Positions 21,543-34,110 of a DNA stretch of 64,000 bases are shown here, one piece after another. Origin of the DNA: Microstegium vimineum (taxonomy: Eukaryota > Streptophyta > Magnoliopsida > Poales > Poaceae). The notes below the pieces were generated by a model. That model was not told the DNA's origin. It did no database searches and saw only the letters and a list, made by a program, of their open reading frames with translations. Numbering within the stretch: the stretch's first letter is position 1; each line of letters starts with the position of its first letter. Where the stretch lies: contig CM039133.1 in assembly GCA_022036555.1 (NCBI GenBank), positions 9,331,894 through 9,395,893 of the forward strand, in the 5' to 3' direction. The translations under genes were made by a program, and so were the position numbers.

Positions 21543-23081
21543 GCCCCACAGAGAGCAAGTGGCATGTAAGGTTTCCATGACTCGAGACACCAGGAAGTCC
21601 CTAATTGGCCAAGCAAGACATCTTCATCATACCCCATGCCATCACAGCATTCCACTGTTCCGAGGTCGCCCTCGGAACCTCCTTTCTGGTCCATTTACCC
21701 GCCACAGGTACAATCAAGGGATTGCCCAGGTAGCTATCCCGACAAGACTTGCCCAAGGCTCATCATCATTCCCACTTGGCCGACATGACCCCCACCACAC
21801 ACACACACACCCAAGACACACACAACACACTCCCCTCTTTCCGGCACCACGTCGGCATCACGTGCCTCATCATCATCTCATCAATATGTGAGAGTAGTAG
21901 TAGTAGTAATCTTATATATAGAGCAAGCAAGTGTGTGTCTATCTTATTGCGGGGTAACAGGGTAAAGGTTTCGTCAAGGTAAAGGCTTGAGCAAATAAAC
22001 TACCATGCAACCTATGCATTGCTTAATCATTCATTATTAGAAATGTAACATGTGAGCATGCGTAATAGGTTCTACGAGTTGGGTGGGAAGGACACCTCCA
22101 TTGTTGTCACCGAGATCGTCGTCGTACTCGTAGTTACTCTCCTCAGTCAGGTCCTCCTCGTTGACTGAAACGAATACGCGAAATAGTCGCGTTAGCGACC
22201 TATATAGAAGTACACAAAGAATTATCAGAAAAATGAGAAGATCCAAATGCACACAAACATAGCTCCAACATATAGAGCTCATTTTTCTGAGAATTTTGAT
22301 AGGTCGTTTGCAATTTTTGGACTCCGTATGAATTTACTATGAATTTTCCAAGTTTAAATCAATTCTGAAATTGGGTAAATAGGGCTTTGGATCTAGCAGG
22401 GACACGTGTCATGCTCTGGTTGGCTAGCTGATGTCACGTTGACATAGTCAACCACTGTGGGTTTTTTGGGCCCGATCAGGGCTGGGTAGGGCCGGATATG
22501 GGCTGGGCCGAGCCCGCCACGTGTCGGTTTGTGGCAGCGCCACGTGGCCAGCTTGGGCTACCACTGGGTTGAGTGCACGGTTGCGGTTCATGGTGGACGC
22601 GTAGCGCCGGTCCACTGGACCGCAGGCACAGATGCAGTGCACCGAGCGCACGCGCTTGCCTTTCCATTTTGGCTCACGTAGACAGGGTCTACGCCGGGCG
22701 GGGACGGTCCACACGGGTGGCGCACCGCCATCTTTCGCTGACGCACGCATGGTGGCCCGCACGTTAGTCTCTGGGTCCATGCGAAATAGGTCCACGCACA
22801 CCATGTCTTCCCTCTCTCCTTTCCCTCCCTTCACTGCTCTGTTCAGCCGACGACGACGCTCCCGCCGGCAAGCGATTCCAGGGCTCCCCCCAAGGCTTGG
22901 GGGTCAAATTGATGGGTCTCCGATCATTGCACACACATGGAGGTCTCACTGGTGGGCTTGGTTTGCCACGATTCGGCCCCGATCGACTCCGGCGCAGCGA
23001 GAAGCGGACTAGGTTCGTCGGCTTCCGCAGTCCGAGGCGCGGGGTGGTCTCAGCTCACAGTTGACGCCACGACTTTACTCC

Positions 23082-23340
23082 CACTACAAGAAATCTCTCA
23101 TCTTTTGACATTTCATATGTCATAATACCAGAAAAATAAGTCACAAGTTACCATTTATGACACCAAGTTGACAAAAATTCAAATGTCAAAAGATGAGCGT
23201 CTTTAATGATAACTTTTGACGTTTAGGTGTTAATGTCATAAAATTATGACATTGATTTCCAATGTCACAAACCTTTATGACATCAAATTTTATGTCATAA
23301 GATTCAGGAATTCACCACATAGGATGGCTTGCTGACATGT
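23082..23340 (+). mobile_element. One end of a CACTA-type DNA transposon
   Basis: CACTACAAGAAATCTC at 23082 matches the terminal inverted repeat style of grass CACTA elements. It is followed by dense subterminal repeats of the words TGTCATAA, TTTGACAT and GTCAAAAG in both orientations up to about 23340. The opposite end (expected to finish CTTGTAGTG plus a 3-bp TSD tcc) was not found to the right, so the element is truncated or the far end is degraded. Confidence 0.55.
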
Positions 23341-25510
23341 CATACTCTAAAAAATAACATATTTAAGCCCATGTAGCAAACAAGTTTATAATGGGCCAAG
23401 CCCATATATTTACACTGTTTTTGCAGCCCACTATTTTTCTATTTTTGGCCCATTTTTATCAGATCAGGCCAGCCCATTTCGACCCATATAGTTTTCAAAA
23501 TTATTTTTAGCTCAATATTCAATGCACTCAATAATCAGCCCATATATTATAGCTCATTATCGTCAAAATTAATTAATATACAACAATTAATAGTTCCATT
23601 ACAACAGAAGTACATCGATGCATAAATTTCTAATTATTCTAAATTAAGAAGCACCAACATCTTGTTCTCTCCATCCGCCTTTGTTCTCTACAGCCAGCAT
23701 TCTGCAAACATTTAAACACACGGTATAGCTCATTAACACCCATAAGATTTAAGATAGAAAAATATAGAAGGATTCCTGAAGAGTAACACTAGCAAAATAC
23801 TTGACGCCTAACGATTTGGTACTGTTTCTCCCTATATTGCTACAAATAGACAACCTAGCAAAATCTGTAATATTTGTAACTACTACACATTAATTTGTAA
23901 TCACAAAGTATCAAGTTCTAGGTTACCAACTGAGATAATTACATGTTCAATTAATAGAGCTTCCTATTTGCTGCATGTAAATTGAAACTGTGTGCCCCAA
24001 TGCCAACCATTCTGCAAGTGAAAGGCCAGAGATTTTAACAGCAGTGAGAGGGCCAAACAAGTGTAAGAAACTGCAGGCTACTGCAAGACCAATCATTCCT
24101 AGGTATTAGTATCTCATAGAAACAGACGATGACAAGGCAAGAACTGACTTTTGCATCATCGATGTATAGTGAGACCAGTGGGTTGTCGGAAAGAGAGCAG
24201 GTGCCGTGAAGGGGGCTACTGCTGTGCGAGAGCCAACTGAAGGTGAGCAGCGCCACTTCCAGGATTGCATAAAACGTTAGGAATCAAGATTGCAACAAAC
24301 AAAAACATGACAAGGCTAGAACCTGAACCTGCAAATATATACACGTTACTACTATGACTACATTGATAGTTATAGCCTCAGCCTACTCTGACATAACCAA
24401 ATACAATACCTACGCAATAGCTAGAATGCTGGGTAAATTGGATAACAAAATAAACCTGTTTGCTAGGCAACTAGGCAAGGACACAAACAAGTTTGCCTGA
24501 TGTTTATTAGATGACACATGACTGTCTAATGTATAAGTAAACCTAGGCAAGCAGAAACTGTAACATGTCATCTGAAGTCTATCGAAAACAGACAACTAGG
24601 CAAGGACACAAATATATATATGATCGGAACTGAAAACTTCAGCATATTATTAATGTCTGCACTATGCATTTGCCTGATGTGCATCGAATCATTTGAGCTG
24701 GAATAACCCAAAATGAGTAATTCGGCATCTTGAGGATCTCTATTCGTCGACTGCAGTTTCGTATTGCTTACAAACAATTGAAGAATGAATAATTGAGGAC
24801 TCGGAATTAGAAACAACCTGCTGTTGCTGAGTGATGTGTTCTCTGCTGCTTTGCGCGCATTTGCACGGCACGCAGGAAGCGCCAAACAGCCAAGCGGCCG
24901 TGTCCACTGCACCCAGCCGCAAACTATGCAATAGCTGCTGCCGTACTGACCCTACCTTGTCATCGCATCACAACCCCTCGCTTTGTATCTTGGATTTCTC
25001 CGTGCCCATGCGTAGTGAAGACGCTGGCGGCGCCGCCCCTGCCTAAGAATTAGTTGAAATGTTCGTTTAAAAAATATCAATGGAACTCAATCGACAGGAT
25101 GTGTTTAGCAAAAGGCGTTTCCTCACCCAGGCAACGCCATACCATTTCGAGGAGGTAGCTGCTGACCTCCGTGCCCGGGGCGCCACCGCGACAACAGGCA
25201 GCAGTGTGAGGGCGCGGGGTGGTCGGCCATGGGCAGATCTGCTGATGTGCTGCACGCCTGCTTCACGATCCCGAGGATCCCACTACCGGAGGAGAAGCCA
25301 GAGTAGAAGCTGAAGGGCGGAGGCAGCATGCCGGAGAAACAGGAGGAGAAGTTGAAGGGCGGAGGAAGCATGCCGGCATGGGTGGCCGCGAGAGGCGAGG
25401 CGGACAAGCGGCGCTCGTGAGTCGGGAGAATCTGAGCATAGAAGAAGGTAGGGTTTCCACAGTTTTTATTCAAAGGATGTTGTATCTCGGCCGTTCGTTT
25501 TGAGATCCAA

Positions 25511-25620
25511 TGGTTAAGGGGGTGTTTGGTTCCCACTCCTAAAGTTTAGCCACTAAAGTTTAGTGGAGGTGACTTTAGTGATAGTGTTAAAAGTGACAAA
25601 AAGTAGGGGTGTTTGGAACT
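25511..25620. mobile_element. MITE-like fragment
   Basis: ggggtgtttggttccc at the left, then inverted and direct repeats of ctaaagtttag, and aggggtgtttgg near the right end. The GGGGTGTTTGG motif is typical of grass MITEs of the hAT or PIF type. The family is not assignable from this fragment. Confidence 0.45.
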
Positions 25621-28240
25621 TTAGGCCGGGCCGGGCCTAAGCTGACTTGCGCATCAAAACAAGGCTGGGCCTAAGCTGACTCGTTATCTAGCCTAGCCTT
25701 ATTCATGGGTCATTCTTCACTGACTTTCATAACAAAGATGAGGGCAACTGGCCATATTATTAGCAAATTGGAGAAATTAACAACTTCAGATATTGTGGAC
25801 AAAGATATATCTAATTATGAACATTATAAAGTCCAAAGATTAGAAAATGTTAAGTCAACAAAAGTAATTGTTAAAATGCCTATCATGGATCAGCTGTCAC
25901 GTCGGTCATTTTTATTTTATTTTTAATTTTTTTAAAATATATATTTATACACATACACATACACATTTGGTTAACATTTTTTTTATCAGTCGTCAGGGTA
26001 AATGGTCGACCGAGTATTCTAACTGAGAAATGTAGTTGCCGCCTACCTCAACCTTTATAGCATATCTGGTAGTGGTGCTTGCTCTATTGGCAAGGTGGGA
26101 CAAATGTCCATGTCTTGCGCAATTACTGTAGCAAAAATACAGAGTACATATTGCTATTGGCGCCGCGGCCCAATAACATAGACGTGGCCCAAAGCAGGTC
26201 CTGGAGTTTGGGACCTGAGAGAGTTTGCTCACGTATGTCTGTTTCAATGGGCTGCAAGTGTACATTTACATACTTTTCTTTCCCATGTTTTTGTTTCAAA
26301 ATTTATCTTCCAAAGTAGATAATGAAAATTTAAATAAATATCCCTCACCATTTTTTAAATTACAGCATGACGGTAAGTTCATCATACCTCAGGGGGATTT
26401 CAACCACGGTGGCTCGCCCAGTGGCGCTCGGCTTCACCGAACGGAGCGGCTAGGGACTTCCTGCATCCCAAATTGGTATGCGCCGTGGCTCTAGTGTGCT
26501 CGAACAAGCGCACTCAAGACACAAGTCGAGGTTACGGGCCCTTCTAGCGCCCTGCCCGCGGTGTCAGACTTGGTCCACCGGCGGACGGCGTCGATCTCGC
26601 ATGGATAGGGGGGCTTAAGGCATCTAGGGCTCGTCCGAGTGGCCAGGGGCTTTGGGAGGTCTCCCAGTTGCTCCAGGGTCCATCGATTTGGCTTGAGCAG
26701 GCTCCATTCGTCGGGAACGCCTTTGGGTCTCCACCACGGCATGGCCATGGCGGCGGTCTTGCAGAGCACGTGGGCGCCGCTGTGCTGCGTGGCCAAGGCA
26801 ACCGGGGGTGTGTGGAGGTCTGTTAACTAGCCAAGGGGGTTAGGTAGGTCAAGTCGGTGCTCCATGGCCGTTTGTTTTGGACAGCGGGGTCTCGGGTCGT
26901 CGGGAACGTGGTGTGAGTGCGTGCGTCCATCGGGCTAAGCCGGCGACGGGTTCACGTACTCCCAAGTTGGGAACGTGGCCACCGCCACCGGCGAGGTCGG
27001 CTCTGGAGCTTGAGCGGATCGAGGGGCGGTACCTTGCGCTCGGAGAAGGAAGGCTACTGGTGCAGTGTCGATTTGAGGTCGTGTAGCTCCGGTCGTCGTG
27101 CCGTGCAATGCCGTGCAGCGCATCGCCTCGTCGTCGACGTCGTCGACGAAGCTCCATGGTGAGCTCCGGCGGCTTCCTTGCTTCGTCGGCTTCGGTCCTT
27201 CTCCTTCCCTCCTCTGCTCCGCTTCTCCTTCTCACGGCCCGTGCGTTGCATGTGGTGGGTGGATGCATGGTTGTGCCGTGAGGCGGCGACGAGGGTTGGG
27301 AAACCCTAGCGGCTTGGCAGGGGGGCCTCTTATAGCTGTGCATCCATGGCGCGGATGGAGCTCCCGATCCGATGGCCAGGGGCGCGGGTTGCTAATCCAA
27401 AGGCTCGGGGTTCGTCTTGGGCGCCAAGAAGAAGGGGAACACGCGGGCGACAAGGTGGGGGACAGGGTCATGCGCCTCGCGTGCCTGTGTCAGGGCCGTT
27501 GGAGCCTTGCCGGTTTGCCAGCTGCGCTCCGCAGGCGTGAGGGCGAATGCATATGGCGGGAGGAGGGGGATGACGACGCGGGCCCGCTCGTCAGTCAGTG
27601 TGAGGGGTGGAGGCGAGGAGAGGCGCGAGTGAGCGGGCCGGCTGTGCGTGTGCGGCCTTCGCGCGGTTGATGGGCCAAGGCGCTGGACGTGGGCTGCGGT
27701 GCGGTTGCGGGCTGGCCCGAGCAGCGCGTGGGTGCGGGGAAAAGAAAATGGGCAGGCTGAGCTGGGCTTGATCCAGTGGCGGTCAGTTGGCCTGTTGTTT
27801 TCCCTTTTCCTTTATGTCTCTTTTATTTATTGGTTATTAGTTGATGTATACAAGCATATGGACTGGTATGTATATGTGTTTATGTGTATTTGCATATCCA
27901 CACATGTATATATGCACATATCTATACATACATGTAGGTGTGTTTCATCCATCCACAAGTTTGTATTAACCAAGCATGTCAAAAGAACTTAAGAACCAAA
28001 TCAAGCAAGGAGATTATTATGACATGAGATTATTGTTAGTGCTAGATACTTAAGAAACTCTAGGGCTAGGTGCTAATTAACTAAAGAAGACTAGGTTAAA
28101 CATAACATCCATGAAAGTATAAGTAGAAGTTTAAAGAAAAATTTTGTAGTTAGTACTTTTCAAGTGTGTAAATTTTCGGGGTGTTACACAAACAAACAAT
28201 AAAACTATTTATATGGAGTGTGAAAAACAACAGAAAATCA

Positions 28241-28410
28241 GCCACCTAAAATATATGAGAAGTGACAATGAATATATAGGTCGTTTTTGAGTGCGTGTTT
28301 CATGAGAATCTAGCGCTCAGCGGGCCAAAGTAGTGTTAATGGCCTATACAAATATATAAGTAGTGGTAGAGGAGAGGCACATGACAAGATAACGCAAGCA
28401 CAACATTTAG
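28241..28410 (+). repeat. Left copy of a dispersed direct repeat flanking the LINE cluster
   Basis: Shares with 40675-40843, in the same orientation, the ordered landmarks cctaaaatat, gaagtgacaatgaata, catgagaatc, agcgctcagcgggccaaagt, atggcctata and gtggtagaggagag. About 170 bp, imperfect. Its origin is not recognised. Confidence 0.75.
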
Positions 28411-28463
28411 ACTCTGTTTGGATTTATATTTGCTAATAGTTAGCTAGCTACTCATATATAATA

Positions 28464-29770
28464 TTTTTTTTAGAAATCAGGAAGGAGCCAGAGGCTCCTA
28501 ATACAAATTTATTTAAACAAAACTCAGAGTAAAAGCTAGCTAGGGACAAAAACAAACAAAAGTTGAAAGGAGTAAGCAAGCAAAGCCCGATCGAGAAGGG
28601 AATCAGGGTACAGAGAAGGAGAGAAAGAAAGCATAAAAAATTACATTTTGTTAGATAAAGGATAGAAACTATGCGGCTTCATCTACCCATAGGTAGAATC
28701 AGGTCAAATTATTACAACAAGAAAATTAAAAAGAAAGAAGCTGACGGAAAAATTACATCCCCAACAAGGAGCTCGAGTAGTCCTACGCGACAAATAGACT
28801 TGCTCCGTGATGTCAACTCCACTAGAATAAAATCACCAACGTGATGACAACTCCACTAAAATAAGATCACCAGCGTCAAGATAAAGCCGCTAAAAATACG
28901 TTTGTCAGACCTAAAAAAGTACTGAAAACGTTGGACACCGACCACCATTGAAGACTGGATGTTTTTTCTAAGGCAACAGCACAAAGCACTTGGTGCAGAT
29001 GCAAGTCTGTCCACCAAAAGTGAGCTGTTACGCCATCGAGCATCACCTCCGTCTTGAGCTGCACAACAAGGTAACACCTGGTAGGAAATCCTGGCCCTGA
29101 CGAACAATAACTTCGACGACGCGCCAGCTGCGCCACCACCGCTGGCCCGGAGAAACTAGGCTAGGTTTTCACCCAGTTATTGAACACCCACGGGCGCTAC
29201 AGCTTCAGCGATGCCTTCAACAAGATGCGAGGCACGGTGAGTGCCACCGCCGCCGGCCCGACGTAAGATGCTAGACAGGGTTTTCACCCAAACTGCCGCC
29301 CCGTGAATCGGCTGCCGGACGTTGGAACAGGTCGCCATCCAGATCATCCGCCGCAGAGGAGGACGATGTTGGCGGCCAGATCCAGATCTGGCCGCCGTCA
29401 CCCAAGAAGCCCCACCGCAGGCGCTGCCCACACGGCTGCACCAGGTCCGGAGACACCTGAACCGCCCGCCGGAGAACCGGATCCACCCACATGGTCGACC
29501 GCCGCAACCGCCAATGGAGATAGGTGAGAGGAGGGAATGACTGTTGGAGAGCGAGGGATGACGAGAAGGGAGAAAGGATGGGACTGAGGAAGGGAAGCGG
29601 GTCGCCGCCGCCGCAAGCCGGGGGAGGAGCGGCGACGGCGGCCGGGGTGGCGAGAGGCTCCGAGGGGCGGCGGCGGCGGGATCCCCGTGTCCCCTCGGAG
29701 AGGACGCAGGGGTCAGTCCGTGTACCACCGTTTGTTCCACCTGCCTTTGTATCCAATAATATGAGAGCTG
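28464..29770 (-). mobile_element. Short LINE-type retroposon, probably internally deleted
   Basis: Read on the minus strand it starts with a GC-rich leader (about 29770-29160, rich in CCGCCGCC like plant L1 5' UTRs), continues into a T-rich 3' UTR-like part and ends with a hairpin (aggagcctctggctcct, 28483-28499) and an A-tail (28471-28464). The hairpin-plus-A-tail ending is the same design as in the two other LINE copies of the window. No ORF1 or ORF2 domain is visible. It lies head-to-head with the long LINE. Its right boundary is approximate. Confidence 0.45.
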
Positions 29771-29917
29771 ATCTATGGTTCTAAGAGAAGAGTGATTCTA
29801 GCTTTCGATCTATGCAGCAGAAAGAGTGACTCCACTGTAATGTACCTTTTGCAATCTGTCACAGAAGGATTTTTGTTTGTGAAAATGACATCATTATTTG
29901 TTGATCATCTAAATAAT

Positions 29918-31538
29918 ATGGCTAGAGCTCTTGTAAAAGTCAGAGTTACTGGGCTAGATGAAATCCCTTGGTTTTTTAATTTCTCTGAAGGTGAAACTCC
30001 AGAATCTGATAGCTGGACTGTCCAATGTGAAATCATTTCTGCAAACACGATTGATGCTCCTCCACAGGATGAAGACCTCCCTCCAGTTGACCCTGATGAT
30101 CTTGATCCAAATCAATTTGACTTCTTTGGATTTGGGCAGCCAGGACAGGGTCCCCCACCCCCACCAGATGGACCTGATGGTCACTTCCAACCAGATCAGC
30201 AAAATGCAGGGCAAGAAAATGAACATGAAGCAGTTCCTTTGCTAGTTCCAATTCAGCAAGCACAAGATGAAGCTATTGCTGAGGATGTTGTGTTGCCAGA
30301 GGAAGAAATCATCCAGGTCAACAATCCAAATATTGATGATGGGCTTGTAGCTGTAGATGATATCGAGTACGTTTTAGCTATGGATGATGACACTGATACA
30401 GATTCTGATGTGCACCCAACTCCTCCTGTTGAGATAGTTGATTTTCCTGATTTCAATAACCTACAACCTCTTATCCCTGAAGAAATACAAGAAGAGGATC
30501 TTTTGGGTTGGATTAATGGAGAGGATCAGGAAAATATAGTGGACCAGCAAATTAAAAACAACTCACCTGTTGTGGAACCTCTCCCTGTTCAGCATCCTGA
30601 CCAACATGGACTAGATATGCAAGATTATATGCCTAATCTGCTGGAAGGAAACTTTGATGAAAATAATAATCATGTTCACTTGGGCTTTGTCCACACCTTC
30701 ACTCCTCCCATTCCATCTGAACTCATGCAGTCAGTACTTGGGTAAAAAAAACAAAAGGAGTTTTTGGAAGATTTCTCCTCTGGCCCCAACCCAATGGCCT
30801 TTATATGTTGGGCCAAGTATTTTGATAATCTGGACGCGAGTCAAAAATCTGTAAAAATCCCCACTCCCTGGATGGATTTCTTCACTTTACACATGCTCAA
30901 GCAAGGCTCTTATGATTGGGCTAAAGCCTTTCTAAGCTCTCAGGCCTGGACCATAATGCAACAGCATTTTGATAGTAAGTCCTCCTACACTTTCTCCATT
31001 CCTTCAAAAAAACCATCTGTGGTAATAACTGACATTACTTGTCCAGAATCTGTCTCTTTGTCAGATACTACTGCCTCATCTTCCTCAATTGTCCCTGTCT
31101 TCCCTGAGGAGCAGTCCACCCCATCTCCTGACTCAACAACCCACAAGACACCTTCCAAAGGAAAAAGAGGTAAGCTGATTCCAATCTCAGTAGCTGATTT
31201 AAGAAGAAGTTCTCGGCTACATGCACAAAACAAAGGATTTAAATCTCCTACATATAAAGATAAAAAATGTTGTTTGGGTTGCTCAACAAAACCTCCTGTT
31301 GTCTACTTCTGTAGTTCGAGATCTGGGGAATGCCTTTTGCAATGTGGATGCCTCCATGCTCTCCGATGCTAATCTTAGTGTCAAACCCAAGAAGGGTGCT
31401 GTCAACAAAAAGCAAAAGACAACTAAAGAATCTGAAGCTGGCCCATCGAGGAAGCCTTCCGGAGCGCCAAAGAAGACCAAGCCTACCCGAGATGCTAATG
31501 CTCAGGGCCCAGGAGATGGCCCTTCTCAGGATGCTTAG
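29918..31538 (+). pseudogene. LINE ORF1 (RNA-binding protein), broken
   Basis: Starts with MARALVKVRVTGLDEIPWFF, a segment recurrent in ORF1 of grass LINEs, followed by an acidic Asp/Pro-rich stretch, an in-frame TAA at about 30743-30745, FICWAKYFDNLDASQKSVKI, then the basic segment KGKRGKLIPISVADLRRSSR and a CCLGCSTKPP motif. The frame changes near 31300; the continuation ends in a Lys-rich tail at 31538. ORF1 proteins coat LINE RNA. The true N-terminus may lie upstream; the frame is open back to 29792. Confidence 0.7.
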
Positions 31539-31588
31539 AACTGATGTTATCTCAGTTCTCTTCTCTCTTTTGATTTTTTTAGCTATAA

Positions 31589-32938
31589 ATGGATGTAAAA
31601 AATTGGAATATTTTGTCTTGGAATGTTCGTGGATTGAACTCTGAAAAGAAATGGAATGCTATCCGGGATCGTTTGAGTACTGTTAGCTTTGACATTTTGT
31701 GTTTGCAAGAAACCAAGAGAGAAATCTTAAACCTCTCTTATATAAGAAATTTTTGTGACCCTCTTTTTGATTCCTTTGTTGTTCTTCCCTCTGTGGGTGC
31801 CTCAGGTGGTACTGTGATCATTTGGAAAAGTTCAGTTCTAACAGGCAATATGATTTTCCAGAATTCATATGCTACCTCTGTTGAATTTACATCCCTCCAT
31901 AATAATGAAAGCTGGATCCTGACAAACGTCTATGCTCCCTGTACCCCGCAGGGCAAAAGAGATTTTATTCATTGGTTTAAACACATCCAAATGCCAGCTC
32001 ATGTGGATTGGATTATAATTGGCGATTTCAATCTTTATAGACATCCTGAAGATAGGAATAGGGAAGGAGCAGATCATGCTGAAATGTACCTTTTTAATGA
32101 GGCTATAAGTGATCTGGGCCTCACTGAGTTACCTCTCAAAGGCAAACGTTTTACATGGAGTAATAAGCAACATCCCCTCTCTTAGAGAGATTAGACTGGT
32201 TTTTCACCTCCACTAGTTGGACTCTCAACTATCCTACCACCAATGTGTCTACTCTTACTGCTGAAACTTCTGATCACGTGCCTTGCCTCATATCCATATC
32301 CACTTCTATTCACAAATCTCATATTTTTAGATTTGAAAATTATTGGATGCATCATGAGAGCTTTTTGGATCAAGTCAATTTGGCTGGCATAGTGATTTTC
32401 TTTTTTCAGATGCTGCTAAGCTTGTGTCTGCAAAATTTAAAAACCTTAGAAAAGTGTTAAAGCATTGGAAACTAACTCTCTCCAATCTCAAGCAAAACAT
32501 CACAAATGTCAAGCTAACACTTGACTTCATTAATCTCTTGGAGGATTTCAGAGACTTATCACTTACATAATGGAACTTTAGAGTTATTCTGGAGGATAAG
32601 CTTATCTCTCTCCTTAAGCAACAGAGGACCTATTGGAAGCAAAGAGGGTCTATAAAGTGGGCTACCCTTGGGGATGCCAATACCAAATTTTTTCATGCTC
32701 ATGCCATGAGCAGGTATAGAAGGAATTTAATTACACAACTTTTTGATGATCAAGATCAGCCTGTTTACAGCCATGAAGCAAAAGCAGCCCTCATTTGGAA
32801 TTCCTTCAAGGAAAGACTTGGCACAAGTAATTTTACAGGCTTGTTTTTTGATCTTCCTCATCTTCTGGACAATTTTGTGGATCTTTCAAGTCTCATAGCT
32901 CCTTTCACTCATGAGGAAATAGATAATGTAGTCAAGAA
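31589..32938 (+). pseudogene. LINE ORF2, endonuclease and linker (first half)
   Basis: The Met at 31589 starts an AP-endonuclease-type domain: WNILSWNVRGLNSEKKW, ILCLQETKRE (catalytic Glu), ILTNVYAPC, DWIIIGDFNLYRHPEDRN (catalytic Asp and Asn) and KRFTWSNKQ. A one-base frame change near 32175 precedes the conserved RLDWFF and SDHVP (the His motif). The linker continues with further stops (for example near 32450 and 32570) up to the copia insertion at 32939. The domain nicks target DNA to start target-primed reverse transcription. Confidence 0.85.
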
Positions 32939-33283
32939 TGTTGGAGTTGTTCCAAATTCACTCCAGGATATAGGTCGGGCTTCTGATGGAGCGGAGCGGA
33001 GCGGAGGCCCGCCCATCAAGTCTCGCCCCTGTGGTCGGGGGGTGTGGGGGCGGAGCCCCCGCGGTACGGTACGGTATATATACCCTTGCTAGGGTTTCGT
33101 GGAGACTTGATTCTCTTGTAAGCCGTCATAGGCGTGTAACCCAAACTCTTGAGATAGTGAGATTGTTGCTGGCTAGTGCCTGTGGTTTTTCCCCTTCACA
33201 TCGAAGGGGGTTTCCACGTTAAATCGTGTGTCTCCTCTGTGGCTTGATTCTTTACTTCATATTCCTATACGTCGTCCATAACA
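32939..33283 (+). repeat. 5' LTR of the copia element (345 bp)
   Basis: tgttggagttgttcc start, GC palindromic stretch near 33045, TATA box near 33075 and cataaca end. It differs from the 3' LTR by small indels and substitutions. Confidence 0.95.
33075..33082 (+). promoter_or_regulatory. TATA box of the copia LTR
   Basis: tatatata after a triple ggtac repeat; the same arrangement recurs in the 3' LTR near 37574-37582. Confidence 0.6.
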
Positions 33284-33285
33284 AG

Positions 33286-33298
33286 TGGTACCGGAGCT
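33286..33298 (+). other. Primer binding site of the copia element
   Basis: tggtaccggagct, two mismatches from the tggtatcagagc that pairs with plant initiator Met tRNA; it lies directly after the LTR. Confidence 0.65.
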
Positions 33299-33317
33299 TT
33301 GGTTGCTGTTAGGGTTC

Positions 33318-34110
33318 ATGACGACGTCGATGAAGTTCGATCTTCCGCTGCTGAACTACGACACGCGGTTCTCGCTTTGGCAAGTCAAGATGTGGGGGAT
33401 TCTGGCGCAGACTCATGACTATGATGAGGCGCTGGATAGTTTCGGAAAGAGGAAGGCCGAGTGGACTCCAGAAGAGACCCGCAAGGATCAGAAGGCGCTC
33501 GCCCTAATTTAGTTGCATCTTCATAATGATATTTTGCAGGAGTGTCTGAAAGAGAAAACTGTTGCAGAACTATGGCTGAAACTGGAATCGATCTGTATGT
33601 CCAAGGATCTAACCAGTAAGATGCAGATGAAGATGAAGTTGTTCACCCTGAAGATGAAGGAGGAGGATTCTGTGATGAGCCACATCACTGAATTCAAGAA
33701 GATCGTCGCCGACCTAGTGTCGATGGAGGTGAAGTTGATGATGAGGACTTAGGTCTTTTACTGCTATGTTCTTTGCCAAATTCGTATGCAAATTTTCGTG
33801 ACACCATACTTTTGAGCCGTGATGAACTAACCCTAAAGGAAGTTTATGAGGCTCTCCAGTCTAGGGAGAAGATGAGAGGCATGGTGCAGAATGACGGGAC
33901 GTCGTCCTCCAAGGGCGATGCTTTGCATGTGAGAGGCAGAACTGAAAATAGATCCTCCAATGATAGCAATGATGGAAGAAAGAACTACGAAAGGAGAGGC
34001 CGTTCAAAGTCCAAGCCGCATGGTAATAAAAAGTTTTGTGTTTATTGCAAGCCGACAAATCATAATGTTGAGGATTGCAGAAAAGTACAGAATAAGGATA
34101 AGAGGAAAAA
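33318..34110 (+). pseudogene. copia gag
   Basis: The Met at 33318 starts MTTSMKFDLPLLNYDTRFSL, a typical copia gag beginning (short FDGxNYxxW-like motif, then QVKMWGILAQ). An in-frame TAG occurs near 33510 and a frame change near 33750. The capsid-type region includes AELWLKLESICMSKDL and SHITEFKKIVADL. The zinc knuckle CVYCKPTNHNVEDC (C-x2-C-x4-H-x4-C) is at about 34036-34077. After it the frame runs on into protease, as usual in copia. Confidence 0.88.

Larger units (their letters stand above)
20535..28188. mobile_element. TSD-bounded LTR-like block without coding sequence (probable large solo LTR or LARD, itself invaded)
   Basis: Left end TGAAACAACCCCGA at 20535, right end TCGGGGTGTTACA at 28188: short inverted ends of LTR type, flanked by a perfect 5-bp duplication caaac (20530-20534 and 28189-28193). 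I see no direct repeat between its left and right parts, so it is not LTR-internal-LTR. The outer parts (20535-23080 and roughly 26370-28188) are moderately GC-rich with no gag or pol. The middle is AT-rich, starts with a CACTA-type end at 23082 and contains a MITE-like piece near 25511. I read it as one LTR of about 4.4 kb split by later insertions. Confidence 0.6.

Noticed and set aside
26066..26076. ggtagtg near 26070 as the missing CACTA end
   Set aside because: One mismatch to the terminal repeat within nine bases, no further match inwards and no matching 3-bp TSD.
26849..27670. Several overlapping GC-rich frames as a possible host gene
   Set aside because: Open on both strands, Arg/Pro/Ser-biased, no domain; lies within the TSD-bounded LTR-like block.
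29177..29756. Minus-strand Pro/Ser-rich frames as a gene
   Set aside because: Looks like a GC-rich LINE leader with composition-driven open frames; no domain.
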